A DNA stretch of 40,837 nucleotides. Origin: an uncultured Clostridia bacterium. GTDB taxonomy: Bacteria; Bacillota; Clostridia; Christensenellales; Borkfalkiaceae. The position numbers and the translations under genes are program-made. Below are positions 17,600 to 24,722 of the stretch, in pieces. The DNA lies in assembly GCA_947625385.1 (NCBI GenBank), contig CANQOB010000014.1, forward strand, positions 1 to 40,837. The letters are read 5' to 3'. The notes below the pieces were generated by a model. The model had not been told where the DNA came from. It searched no databases and saw nothing but the letters and a program-made list of their open reading frames with translations. Positions within the stretch are counted from its first letter, which is position 1. The number at the start of each line of letters is the position of its first letter.

Positions 17600-17681
17600 A
17601 CGGGTCTTGCCCGTGATATCCGAATAGCGCTTTTTATGCGGCGCATGCCGGGCGCCGCATCCCCTTTTTCGACGAAAAAGG
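17600..17681 (-). promoter_or_regulatory. Structured 5' leader of malE with three stem-loops
   Basis: The malE transcript should have a leader of about 165 nt. It contains the perfect palindrome CCTTTTTCGACGAAAAAGG (17663-17681), then ATGCGGCGC/GCGCCGCAT with a 7-nt loop (17636-17660), then ACGGG/CCCGT (17600-17614), ending 18 bases before the ribosome site. None has a proper T run on the minus strand, so these are not plain terminators. A repressor operator, an RNA control element or a stability structure are all possible. Confidence 0.5.
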
Positions 17682-17733
17682 ATTGTTGTGAAAATTTAAC
17701 TGTATCTCCGAAATTCGTGTGAGTAGAATAAAT

Positions 17734-19251
17734 CTATTTGTTCATATTATACACCCGATTTGAACGTAATGCAAGTGTTTTCAGAAACTTTTTCGCAGAT
17801 TCATTAAAATCCGTACGAAGAAACCGCCAACTCCAATTTTTGGGGGATACCGTGGCGGGCAAATTGATGCGGGAATCCCCTCCGAGGGCGAGAACATCCC
17901 ACATCGGGATGATGACCGTATCCGCACGGCTCATGTAGGCGAGGCGGATGACCGTCCTCGTCAAATCGCAAGCGTCCCCCAGCCGTGCGCGCACGCCGAG
18001 AGCGTTGCATTCCGCTTTCAGATCGACGAGAAAGCGGCAAAAATCCTTCCCGGGGAGGTCCTCGATGTATTGACGCAGGGGCATATTGTCATGTGTGCCC
18101 GTGTAGACGACGTAGTTCTCCGTACAGTTGGAGGGCTTGTGCTCGTTCCGGGGATCCCCGTCGAAGGCGAACTCCAGGATCTTCATGCCGGGATAGCCGA
18201 CGTTCCTCATGAGCCGCCGCACCCCGTCGTCGATGACGCCGAGATCCTCGGCGACGATCTTTTTGGCGAGTTTTCCGGCGAAGAGCGCCTCCTTCGGACC
18301 GTCCTCCCATGTGCCGACGCGCGCGTCGGGCGCGCCGTAGGGCACGGCATAGTAGCGGTCGAAGCCGCGGAAATGGTCGATGCGCAGGATGTCGAACAGG
18401 CGGAAGTTCGCCTCGATGCGCTCGTTCCACCACTTGTAGCCGTCCCCGCGCATGCGCTCCCAGTCATAGACGGGATTGCCCCAGAGCTGTCCTGCCTCCG
18501 AAAAGGCGTCGGGCGGGCAGCCCGCCACCGCCGCGGGCACGCGACGCTTGTCCACGCGGAAAATTTCATCCCCGTACTTCCACATCTCCACGCTGTCGTA
18601 GGCGATGTAGAGCGGGATGTCCCCCATGACGGAGATTCCCCGCGCATGCGCATACGCGCGTACATTCTCCCATTGCTGCAAACAGACGAATTGGGTGAAC
18701 TGCCAGAATTCCACCTCGGATTCGTGCTCGTGCAAAAACCGCTGCGCGACATCCTCCCGATAGGTGCGGTAGGGCTCGTCCCAATCCGTCCAGGCGGCAT
18801 GCCCGAACTTCTCTTTGAGCGCCATGAACAGCGAAAAGTCGGCATAGTCCCCCTTCTCGACAAAGGCGCGGAAGGACGGCGCTTCGCGGTTGAAGCGCGA
18901 ATAGGCAAGTTTGAGGAGCGCGATCTTGTTGCGGAACTGTTTGCCGTAGTCGACGCGGCGGGGGTCGTCCCCGAGGTCGGCGGAGGCGATCTCCTCCTCC
19001 GTGAGCAGATTTTGCTGCCGCAAAAGTCTTAAATCAATAAAGTAATAGTTCAAAGCGCCTGCCGAACAGGACTGATAAGGGCTGTCTCCGTAATTCGTCG
19101 GCGTGAGCGGAAGGACCTGCCAGATACGCTGCGAGGACTGCGCCATATAATCGAGGAATTTGTACGTTCCCCTGCCGAGTGTGCCGATGCCTTCATCCGA
19201 AGGCAAGGAGGATACGGGCATGAGCAGCCCGCACGTTCTGTGATTCACCAT
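17734..19251 (-). CDS. malQ: 4-alpha-glucanotransferase MalQ (amylomaltase, GH77)
   Basis: A 505-aa cytoplasmic enzyme without signal peptide. GH77 catalytic regions are clear: LRIDHFRGF with the nucleophile Asp 292, VAEDLG with the acid/base Glu 335 and YTGTHDN with Asp 388. The N-terminal GLLMPVSSLPS and GDSPYQS motifs are also typical, and the length is normal. It transfers glucan segments between maltodextrins, yielding glucose and longer chains, so it acts on what MalEFG imports. ATG 19251 has GGGAG upstream and its own promoter. No terminator separates it from malE, so read-through into the operon is likely. Confidence 0.95.
   Translation of the reverse strand: MVNHRTCGLLMPVSSLPSDEGIGTLGRGTYKFLDYMAQSSQRIWQVLPLTPTNYGDSPYQSCSAGALNYYFIDLRLLRQQNLLTEEEIASADLGDDPRRVDYGKQFRNKIALLKLAYSRFNREAPSFRAFVEKGDYADFSLFMALKEKFGHAAWTDWDEPYRTYREDVAQRFLHEHESEVEFWQFTQFVCLQQWENVRAYAHARGISVMGDIPLYIAYDSVEMWKYGDEIFRVDKRRVPAAVAGCPPDAFSEAGQLWGNPVYDWERMRGDGYKWWNERIEANFRLFDILRIDHFRGFDRYYAVPYGAPDARVGTWEDGPKEALFAGKLAKKIVAEDLGVIDDGVRRLMRNVGYPGMKILEFAFDGDPRNEHKPSNCTENYVVYTGTHDNMPLRQYIEDLPGKDFCRFLVDLKAECNALGVRARLGDACDLTRTVIRLAYMSRADTVIIPMWDVLALGGDSRINLPATVSPKNWSWRFLRTDFNESAKKFLKTLALRSNRVYNMNK
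17746..17774 (-). promoter_or_regulatory. Promoter of malE, inside the 3' end of malQ
   Basis: TTGCAT (17769-17774), a 17-bp spacer and TATAAT (17746-17751) lie within the last codons of malQ. Transcription would start near 17739, about 165 nt before the malE ATG. Confidence 0.7.
17770..17783. promoter_or_regulatory. cre-like site over the malE -35 box
   Basis: TGAAAACACTTGCA (minus) fits the CcpA cre pattern TGNAANCGNTNNCA with one mismatch at the central G. It overlaps the -35 of the malE promoter, where bound CcpA would block initiation. Catabolite control is expected for such an operon, but a single imperfect site is weak evidence. Confidence 0.35.
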
Positions 19252-19280
19252 ACCGTTTCTCCCAAACCTATCTATTTATT

Positions 19281-19308
19281 ATTATATCATGTTTTTCGGA
19301 AAAGTCAA
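19281..19308 (-). promoter_or_regulatory. Promoter of malQ
   Basis: TTGACT (19303-19308), a 16-bp spacer and TATAAT (19281-19286) lie about 30 bp before the malQ ATG. Confidence 0.7.
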
Positions 19309-19401
19309 GGGTAAATGTGAAAAAAGTTCGGAAATCATGTAAAGTCTTTGCAGAGCAGTGAAAAGATGATTCATACGCGGCGCATAGGGCGAAATGCGCG
19401 G

Positions 19402-19426
19402 AAAAAGCCGAGGCGGTGCCCCGGCT
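19402..19426 (-). terminator. Terminator of the Cys-rich protein gene
   Basis: On the minus strand a 9-bp stem (AGCCG/CGGCT plus four pairs including one G-T) with an ACC loop is followed by a T run. It begins 23 bp past the stop codon at 19449. Confidence 0.8.
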
Positions 19427-19448
19427 CTCCGATTCCGCAAAGATTTTC

Positions 19449-20102
19449 TCACTTTTTGCTGCATGCCCTGCCCTGAGGATAGAGCGGCAGTTCGAAGAAT
19501 CCCGTGCAAACTTCCTGCGAATACTCCTGTGCGGGAGGGATGGCGCAGTACCCGTAGCTCGGGACGAGGAGCTCCACCTGCATCGCGATCTTCAAAATGC
19601 AGGTCACGCACGCGCTGATGATAAAGCCGCCGCTCGTAGGGTCGAACGTGCCCTCGGGGGCGACGCAGGACGCCACGCTCGTCACGGTGAAGGGCATGAC
19701 GGATGCGGGCGGTACATACATGAGGACGTCCTCCGTGAGCGAGATGGAGCTCGTCGCAACGCCCTCGACGCCGTTCGCGTCCACATAGGCGACTTCGAGG
19801 GGGATGGTGACGGTCGCCTGCACGCGGGCGCAGCAGCCCTCCGCCTGGCGCTCCACGTTGACGTTGGAGACGGTCCCCGTCGAAGAGGTCGAACGCGCGC
19901 TCACAAAGGTGAGCGGATATGTAGGATTGGCGGGAACAGGGTCGGTGAGCACGGCGGTATAGTTTTCAAGGCGCGTCTGGATGATGCCCGCGTCGAAGAT
20001 CTTCTCCGCCTGGATGCACACCTTCTCGCAGAGACCGTTCAGCGGGTTGCCCGAAATCGTGCCGGGGCAATGGTCCGATGAAAAATTGGAAAAAAACGAC
20101 AT
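19449..20102 (-). CDS. Cys-rich conserved protein, possibly a spore-surface protein
   Basis: A 217-aa protein with eleven cysteines, no signal peptide and no membrane segment. Cysteines cluster near the start (HCPG, LCEKVC), in the middle (GCC) and toward the end (SACVTC, YGYC, EVCTGFF). The middle is rich in Val, Thr and Ile in alternating beta-strand pattern (VTIPLEVAYVDANG). I do not recognise a named family with certainty; it resembles Cys-rich proteins conserved in Clostridia without known function. ATG 20102 has GGAGGTAAGAA upstream. A CATACAATA element about 50 bp upstream matches the CATANNNTA -10 of mother-cell sigma factors, and the neighbours are a LysM protein and SpoVB. A coat or cortex role is therefore plausible but unproven. 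Confidence 0.75.
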   Translation of the reverse strand: MSFFSNFSSDHCPGTISGNPLNGLCEKVCIQAEKIFDAGIIQTRLENYTAVLTDPVPANPTYPLTFVSARSTSSTGTVSNVNVERQAEGCCARVQATVTIPLEVAYVDANGVEGVATSSISLTEDVLMYVPPASVMPFTVTSVASCVAPEGTFDPTSGGFIISACVTCILKIAMQVELLVPSYGYCAIPPAQEYSQEVCTGFFELPLYPQGRACSKK

Positions 20103-20169
20103 TTCTTACCTCCGTAAAAAACCTTTTCGGTTTACTGTATTGTATGCTTGATCTCCGCAAAACCGTGCA

Positions 20170-20475
20170 TCAGAGGAGAACGGTCTGCCCCACGAAGAGG
20201 TGCTGCGTGCCGTTTTTCTCCTCGAACGCCCCGTCGGAACCGCACAGCAGCGTCTTGCTCTCCCCGCCCTGCACGGTGTAGAGGTTGCCCGCGGGCGGGA
20301 TCTTCAGAATCTGTCCCGCCGAGACCTCTCCCCCGAGCGCATTTTCGGCGGCGAGCCTTCTTGCGGGCACGCCGAACGCCTCGGCGACGGCGGCGAGGGT
20401 CTGCCCCCGCTTGACCGCGTAGTATGTCCTTTTCACGATGCAAAGTTTCACGCGGTATTGTATGCGCAAGCTCAT
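20170..20475 (-). CDS. Small LysM-domain protein
   Basis: A protein of about 101 aa. Residues about 20-62 form a LysM domain (YYAVKRGQTLAAVAEAFGV, then AGQILKIPP), a fold that binds N-acetylglucosamine chains of peptidoglycan. A second, degenerate repeat may follow (LYTVQGGES to the end, VGQTVLL). There is no signal peptide. The start is uncertain: ATG 20475 is chosen because it gives a compact protein, but no good ribosome site is seen and starts at 20487 or 20499 are possible. The gene is divergent from spoVB and lies 67 bp before the Cys-rich gene on the same strand. Small LysM proteins without signal peptides are common among spore-coat assembly proteins, which would fit here. Confidence 0.7.
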   Translation of the reverse strand: MSLRIQYRVKLCIVKRTYYAVKRGQTLAAVAEAFGVPARRLAAENALGGEVSAGQILKIPPAGNLYTVQGGESKTLLCGSDGAFEEKNGTQHLFVGQTVLL

Positions 20476-20492
20476 AAAAACGTGCATGCTTT

Positions 20493-20508
20493 CATACATT
20501 ACGGTATG
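20493..20508. promoter_or_regulatory. Symmetrical CATANNNTA element between lysM and spoVB
   Basis: CATACATTACGGTATG reads CATACATTA on plus and CATACCGTA on minus. Both fit the CATANNNTA -10 pattern of sporulation sigma factors E/K. Placement would make the spoVB transcript nearly leaderless and give lysM a leader of about 18 nt. No -35 elements could be assigned confidently. Confidence 0.3.
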
Positions 20509-22053
20509 AACTTGTACAAGACAACGGCTATCGTCACCGTCTTTACCCTGCTCGAACACGCGCTCGGGTTCGTCTACCGGATTCTGCTCTCCCGCACGCT
20601 CGGACCGGAAGGACTGGGCGTCTATCAGGTCTCGCTCTCCGTCTTTGCGGTATTTCTGACGATCTCTTCCTCGGGGCTTCCCATCACGCTCTCGCGCGTC
20701 ATCTCCAAGCACCGCGCGCACGGGTACAGGCGCGGCGAACAGGCTGCGACCGCGGGCGCCGTGCTCATCACCGCCGTCTGCTCGGTCTCGCTCACCGCCG
20801 CCCTCTTTCTCTTGCGCGGACCCTTCTCGCAGGTCTTTTCCGACCCGCGCTGCGCCGACGTCTTTTACATCGTGCTGTGCGGGCTCTCCTTCACCTCGGT
20901 GTACGCGGTCATCCGCGGAAGTTTTTGGGGGCACAAGCGCTTCCTTGCCTATTCGCTCATCGAACTCGTCGAAGAGATCGTCATGATCGTCGTCGGCGTC
21001 GTTCTGCTCGTTTTTCTCCATTCGGAGATCGCCGACGTCAACCGTGCGGGCATCGCCGTGCTCGTCTCCTATCTCGCCTCCTTTACGATCGCGGTCTGTT
21101 ACTTTTTCATCAAGGGCGGGAGGCTGCGCTCTCCGCGCGGGGAGATCAAGCCCCTGCTCAGATCCTCCGTGCCCATCACGACGATGCGCACTGCCTCCTC
21201 CCTCGTCTCCTCCCTCGTCTCCGTGCTCTTCCCCATGCGTCTCATGGCGGCGGGGATGTCGTCCGCCAAGGCGATGAGCGCATACGGGGTCGTCGGGGGC
21301 ATGGTCATGCCCATCCTCATGATTCCGAACACCCTGATCGGCTCGATCGCGCTCGTTCTGGTGCCCGAACTCTCCGAGCGGTTTTATAAGGGAGAGCGGG
21401 AAAAACTCGCCGATCTCGTCAAAAAGGCGTTGAACACGACGCTTCTCATCGCGGGCGCGCTCATTCCCGTCTTTCTCGTGTGCGGAGAGGGCGTGGGGAT
21501 TCTGCTCTTCGGCAATGCGGAGAGCGGGAGACTCATCGCCGGCAGCGCATTTTTGCTCCTTCCGATGAGCCTCACGCTCGTCTCGACGAGCATCCTCAAC
21601 TCGGTGGGCTGCGAGCGTCAAACGCTGCTCTTCTTCCTCTGCGGCGCGGCGGGGATGCTCCTTTGCGTCTGGTTCCTGCCCGCCCGCCTCGGCAGCGGCG
21701 CGCTGCTCGCGGGGATGGCGTGCGAATCCCTCATCACCTCCGTCTGTTCTCTCTGCCTGCTCGCGAAAAAGACGGGCAAACTGCGCTCGGGGAAATATTT
21801 TCTGCGGCTCTTCGGCGTGTGCGCCGTCATTTCGCTCGCGGGTCTGGCGCTCAAAGGCGCGCTCGTGCCCGTCATGGACTACACATGGGCGATCGTGCTC
21901 GACGCCGCGGTCGTCTGCGGTGCGGAAGCGCTTTGCTTCCATCTGTTCGGGCTCTTCGACTTCAAAGCGCTTCTCCGGAAGTTTTTCGGGCGGCACCCCT
22001 CTCCCCGTCCCGCCTCCCGCGACGCAAAACGAATTTCGGAAAATATTTTGTAA
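20506..22053 (+). CDS. spoVB: SpoVB-like polysaccharide/lipid II flippase (MATE/MOP superfamily)
   Basis: A 515-aa integral membrane protein with about 14 hydrophobic segments. The N-terminus (LEHALGFVYRILLSRTLG, then GLGVYQVSLSVF) and the central RTASSLVSSLVSVLFP region match the SpoVB/MurJ-like branch of the MOP superfamily. SpoVB members are needed for spore cortex synthesis, probably by flipping a lipid-linked precursor. ATG 20506 is the start that fits the family N-terminus; open sequence farther upstream in this frame is antisense to lysM. The ribosome site is very weak. The gene ends 17 bp before the pgi promoter and no terminator was seen. Confidence 0.9.
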   Translation: MNLYKTTAIVTVFTLLEHALGFVYRILLSRTLGPEGLGVYQVSLSVFAVFLTISSSGLPITLSRVISKHRAHGYRRGEQAATAGAVLITAVCSVSLTAALFLLRGPFSQVFSDPRCADVFYIVLCGLSFTSVYAVIRGSFWGHKRFLAYSLIELVEEIVMIVVGVVLLVFLHSEIADVNRAGIAVLVSYLASFTIAVCYFFIKGGRLRSPRGEIKPLLRSSVPITTMRTASSLVSSLVSVLFPMRLMAAGMSSAKAMSAYGVVGGMVMPILMIPNTLIGSIALVLVPELSERFYKGEREKLADLVKKALNTTLLIAGALIPVFLVCGEGVGILLFGNAESGRLIAGSAFLLLPMSLTLVSTSILNSVGCERQTLLFFLCGAAGMLLCVWFLPARLGSGALLAGMACESLITSVCSLCLLAKKTGKLRSGKYFLRLFGVCAVISLAGLALKGALVPVMDYTWAIVLDAAVVCGAEALCFHLFGLFDFKALLRKFFGRHPSPRPASRDAKRISENIL

Positions 22054-22070
22054 TTTTCGTTTTCCGATCG

Positions 22071-22099
22071 TTGCCATTCTATCCCGATTATGATATAAT
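22071..22099 (+). promoter_or_regulatory. Promoter of pgi
   Basis: TTGCCA (22071-22076), a 17-bp spacer and TATAAT (22094-22099) lie 30 bp before the ATG. Confidence 0.85.
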
Positions 22100-22128
22100 G
22101 ATAGCCGTTGAATTTAACGGAGGACACT

Positions 22129-23556
22129 ATGAAACTGTCGGAAGAGCGCAGGAAAGAACTCAAGATCACGGTGGATTACACCAACATGACGGATAAATAC
22201 CTCGGGGCGAAGGGATATTCCGAAAAAGCATTGAACGCCCATGCGCGCCGCGCGAAGGCGGCGCACGCTTACATTCACGCCAACCGCGGCAGGGACGATC
22301 TCTTCCTCGGCTGGACGGAACTCCCCTACAACCAGACGGAGATCGTCGAGGACATTCTGACGACGGCAAAACTCATCCGCAAGAAGTTCGACGCGTTCGT
22401 CGTGCTCGGCATCGGCGGTTCCGCGCTCGGTCCCTCGATGGCGTTCAACGCGCTCTGCCATCTCCACTACAACGATCTGCCCAAGTCCAAGCGCAAGGGT
22501 CCCAAATTTTACGTCGAGGACAACGTTGACCCCGTCCGCATGAAGGAACTTCTCGACGTCATCGACGTCACGAACACCTGCTTCAACGTCATCTCCAAGT
22601 CGGGCGCGACGAGCGAGACGATGTCGCAGTATCTCGTCATCGCCGACCTCTTGAAAAAGGCGGGCGTGAACATCCGTGAGAACGTCATCTTCACGACGGA
22701 CGCAAAGCGCGGCAACCTCGTCAAGATCTCGAAGGAGCTCGGCGGCGTCAAGAGCTATGTGCTCGGCGACGGCGTCGGCGGAAGATTTTCCGAACTCTCC
22801 CCCGTGGGACTCCTTCCCGCGGCGGTCGTGGGAATCGACATCAAGGCGCTCCTCAAAGGCGCGGCGGCGATGGATAAGCGCTGCAAGTCCTCCGATTTCC
22901 ACAAGAATCCCGCACTTCTGTGCGCGGTCTTGCAGTATGCCGCCATGGCGGACGGCAAAAACATCGGCGTGATGATGCCCTATTCGGACAATCTGCGGGC
23001 GGTCGCCGATTGGTATGCCCAGCTCTGGGCGGAATCGCTCGGCAAGAACGTCACCCTCGACGGCAAGCCCTGCAACGTCGGGCAAACGCCCGTCAAGGCG
23101 CTCGGCGTGACCGACCAGCATTCCCAGATCCAGCTCTATACCGAGGGACCCTTCGATAAGGTCGTCACCTTCCTCGCCGTCGACCGCTACAAGGAGACGA
23201 GCCCCATCCCCCGCGGCTGCGAGAGCATCCCCGATGTCGCCTTCCTCGGCGGGCACACGATGGAGCAGCTCATCCAGGCAGAGATGTTCGCGACGGCGTA
23301 CGCGCTCACCAAGGCGGGCAGGCTCAACTACACCATCCGTCTGCCCGAGGTCAACGAATATACCTTGGGACAGCTCCTCTTCCTCTTCGAAATGCAGACG
23401 GCGTACGCGGGCGCCATGCTCAACGTCGACCCGTTCAACCAGCCCGGTGTGGAAGCGGGCAAGAAGGCGACCTTCGCCCTTCTCGGCAAGCCCGGGTACG
23501 AGCTCCAACGCCACGACCTCGAAAACGCCGCACCCGACCCCGATTACATCGTATAA
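22129..23556 (+). CDS. pgi: Glucose-6-phosphate isomerase
   Basis: A 475-aa cytoplasmic enzyme that interconverts glucose 6-phosphate and fructose 6-phosphate. Phosphosugar-binding motifs are visible: VLGIGGSALGPS near the N-terminus and ISKSGATSETMSQ in the middle. QLWAESLGKN and the GHTMEQLIQAEMFATAYAL stretch near the end correspond to the usual pgi signatures. Length is typical of the short bacterial form. ATG 22129 follows GGAGG with 5-bp spacing; an in-frame TTG at 22108 lacks a site. It has its own promoter and terminator, so it is monocistronic. It would take glucose released from maltodextrins into glycolysis. Confidence 0.97.
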   Translation: MKLSEERRKELKITVDYTNMTDKYLGAKGYSEKALNAHARRAKAAHAYIHANRGRDDLFLGWTELPYNQTEIVEDILTTAKLIRKKFDAFVVLGIGGSALGPSMAFNALCHLHYNDLPKSKRKGPKFYVEDNVDPVRMKELLDVIDVTNTCFNVISKSGATSETMSQYLVIADLLKKAGVNIRENVIFTTDAKRGNLVKISKELGGVKSYVLGDGVGGRFSELSPVGLLPAAVVGIDIKALLKGAAAMDKRCKSSDFHKNPALLCAVLQYAAMADGKNIGVMMPYSDNLRAVADWYAQLWAESLGKNVTLDGKPCNVGQTPVKALGVTDQHSQIQLYTEGPFDKVVTFLAVDRYKETSPIPRGCESIPDVAFLGGHTMEQLIQAEMFATAYALTKAGRLNYTIRLPEVNEYTLGQLLFLFEMQTAYAGAMLNVDPFNQPGVEAGKKATFALLGKPGYELQRHDLENAAPDPDYIV

Positions 23557-23562
23557 GCACAG

Positions 23563-23589
23563 ACCTCCCCTTTCAGGGGAGGTTTTTTT
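23563..23589 (+). terminator. Terminator of pgi
   Basis: ACCTCCCC/GGGGAGGT stem with a 5-nt loop followed by seven T, 6 bp past the stop codon. Confidence 0.95.
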
Positions 23590-23620
23590 CTTTGCGGCGG
23601 GGAAATTTTCGGGCGGCGTC

Positions 23621-23649
23621 TTGACAAGCCGCCCACCTTGTGATATGAT
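23621..23649 (+). promoter_or_regulatory. Promoter of rubrerythrin
   Basis: Consensus TTGACA (23621-23626), a 17-bp spacer and TATGAT (23644-23649), about 45 bp before the ATG. Confidence 0.9.
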
Positions 23650-23693
23650 AAGGACGCGAGGGCGGAAAGCTCTCGGAAAAGGAGATCGGTACA

Positions 23694-24236
23694 ATGGCAA
23701 AAAATCCTTATGAGGGGACCAAGACGGAGCGCAACCTTTGGGAAGCGTTTGCGGGAGAGAGCCAGGCGCGCAACAAATACACCTATTTTGCGTCCGTGGC
23801 GAAAAAGGCAGGCTACGAGCAGATCGCAGAGCTCTTCTTAAAGACGGCGGAGAACGAGAAGGAGCACGCAAAACTGTGGTTCAAGGCGCTCGGCGAACTC
23901 GGCACGACCGAGCAAAACCTCCTCGCCGCGGCAACGGGCGAAAACTTCGAATGGACGGACATGTACGAGCGCATGGCGCGCGAAGCGGAGGAGGAAGGCT
24001 TTTCCGCGCTCGCGGCACAGTTCCGCGGCGTCGCCGCCATCGAGAAGGCTCACGAGGAGAGATACCGCGCCCTGCTCCACAACATCGAGACCAAACAGGT
24101 CTTTGAAAAGAGCGGCGTCGTGATTTGGGAATGCAGAAATTGCGGACATATCGTCATCGGCACCAAGGCGCCCGACGTCTGCCCCGTCTGCAACCACCCG
24201 CAGAGCTTCTTCGAAGTCAAGAATCAGAACTACTAA
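23694..24236 (+). CDS. rbr: Rubrerythrin
   Basis: A 180-aa protein with an N-terminal ferritin-like four-helix domain (di-iron ligands in [16 protein letters not shown] and IEKAHEERY) and a C-terminal rubredoxin-like domain with two CxxC pairs (CRNCG and CPVC). Rubrerythrin reduces hydrogen peroxide in the cytoplasm of anaerobes. This is the standard single-copy domain order and length. ATG 23694 follows AAAAGGAGATCGGT. The stop codon lies 5 bp before a structured repeat that may form the 3' end of the mRNA. Strictly anaerobic life is consistent with this gene. Confidence 0.97.
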   Translation: MAKNPYEGTKTERNLWEAFAGESQARNKYTYFASVAKKAGYEQIAELFLKTAENEKEHAKLWFKALGELGTTEQNLLAAATGENFEWTDMYERMAREAEEEGFSALAAQFRGVAAIEKAHEERYRALLHNIETKQVFEKSGVVIWECRNCGHIVIGTKAPDVCPVCNHPQSFFEVKNQNY

Positions 24237-24241
24237 GCCTG

Positions 24242-24395
24242 TTTCGCGCGATTTGTTTTGCATGCGTAAAACAAATCGCGCGAGCGAATGGGCGTGTATG
24301 CCTCAATAGGTTTGGCTCCGATTCGAGGTTTCATCGGACAGTAAGCCGAAAGGGTTCGGCAACTTGTGTCGCCCACGGCGGAAGTGAATTCCGCC
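24242..24395 (+). repeat. Structured repeat, copy 1 (three stem-loops, possible RNA element)
   Basis: Directly behind rubrerythrin. Stem 1 is 24244-24283: TCGCGCGATTTGTTTT pairs perfectly with its complement, and two inner pairs include one G-U. A conserved tail follows to 24342. Stem 2 is GCCGAA/TTCGGC with an AGGG loop (24345-24360), and stem 3 is GGCGGAA/TTCCGCC (24377-24395). The first 101 bases match 28126-28026 (minus) at 85 positions without gaps. Differences in stems 1 and 2 keep pairing. Substitutions show no third-codon-position bias in the shared open frame, so it is not coding. Confidence 0.75.
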
Positions 24396-24415
24396 TAAGG
24401 CAACAATTTTAGAAT

Positions 24416-24450
24416 AAAAGAGCGCGGCGGCATCGATGATGCCGCCGCGC
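24416..24450 (-). terminator. GC-rich hairpin, likely terminator of the LRR lipoprotein transcript
   Basis: A perfect 13-bp stem (GCGCGGCGGCATC and complement) with a GAT loop; on the minus strand TCTTTTATT follows. It lies about 270 bp beyond the LRR gene stop. A near twin lies at 26820-26853. Confidence 0.55.
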
Positions 24451-24474
24451 GGAGTTGTTGCGATGTTTTTGCTA

Positions 24475-24722
24475 AATTGCTTATTTCATTCCCCTTTCGG
24501 GGGGGAGCGCCGCAGTTCTCGCTCAACAGTGCAGTGCACTGTGAGCGGCGGCGCGACATGAGCGGTGGCACCCGCGAGGGGGCGTGCGGCGGTCCCTGCC
24601 GCCCACGCGAGCGCGAAAACCCAAGTTCCCCCCTTTCGGGGGGGAACACAGGGTGACCCCCGTGCTCCCCAATATTGAATGAAGGGAATGTATAAACTTG
24701 TCTTGGAACAAATTTCGCGAAT
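24475..24722. other. Hairpin-rich intergenic segment without a gene
   Basis: No credible gene is seen. The stretch holds CCCC-TTTC-GGGG (24491-24502), ACAGTGCA-G-TGCACTGT (about 24519-24535), GCGG/CCGC-rich blocks and a second G/C hairpin GTTCCCCCC-TTTC-GGGGGGGAAC (24625-24647). It would be transcribed as the 3' tail of the LRR mRNA (minus). It may be a dispersed repeat, but no second copy is visible in the window. Confidence 0.5.

Noticed and set aside
20200-20505. Upstream extension of the SpoVB frame
   Set aside because: It is antisense to lysM and adds 102 residues absent from the family; the membrane protein begins naturally at 20506.
20170-22077. Minus-strand frame of 635 codons containing the LysM protein
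   Set aside because: Only the last 101 codons are plausible; the rest is antisense to spoVB and is highly charged shadow sequence.
24125-24412. Shared translated stretch IARANxRVCLN in both structured repeats as a small protein family
   Set aside because: Substitutions between the two copies do not favour third codon positions and instead preserve base pairing, so RNA or DNA structure explains the similarity better.
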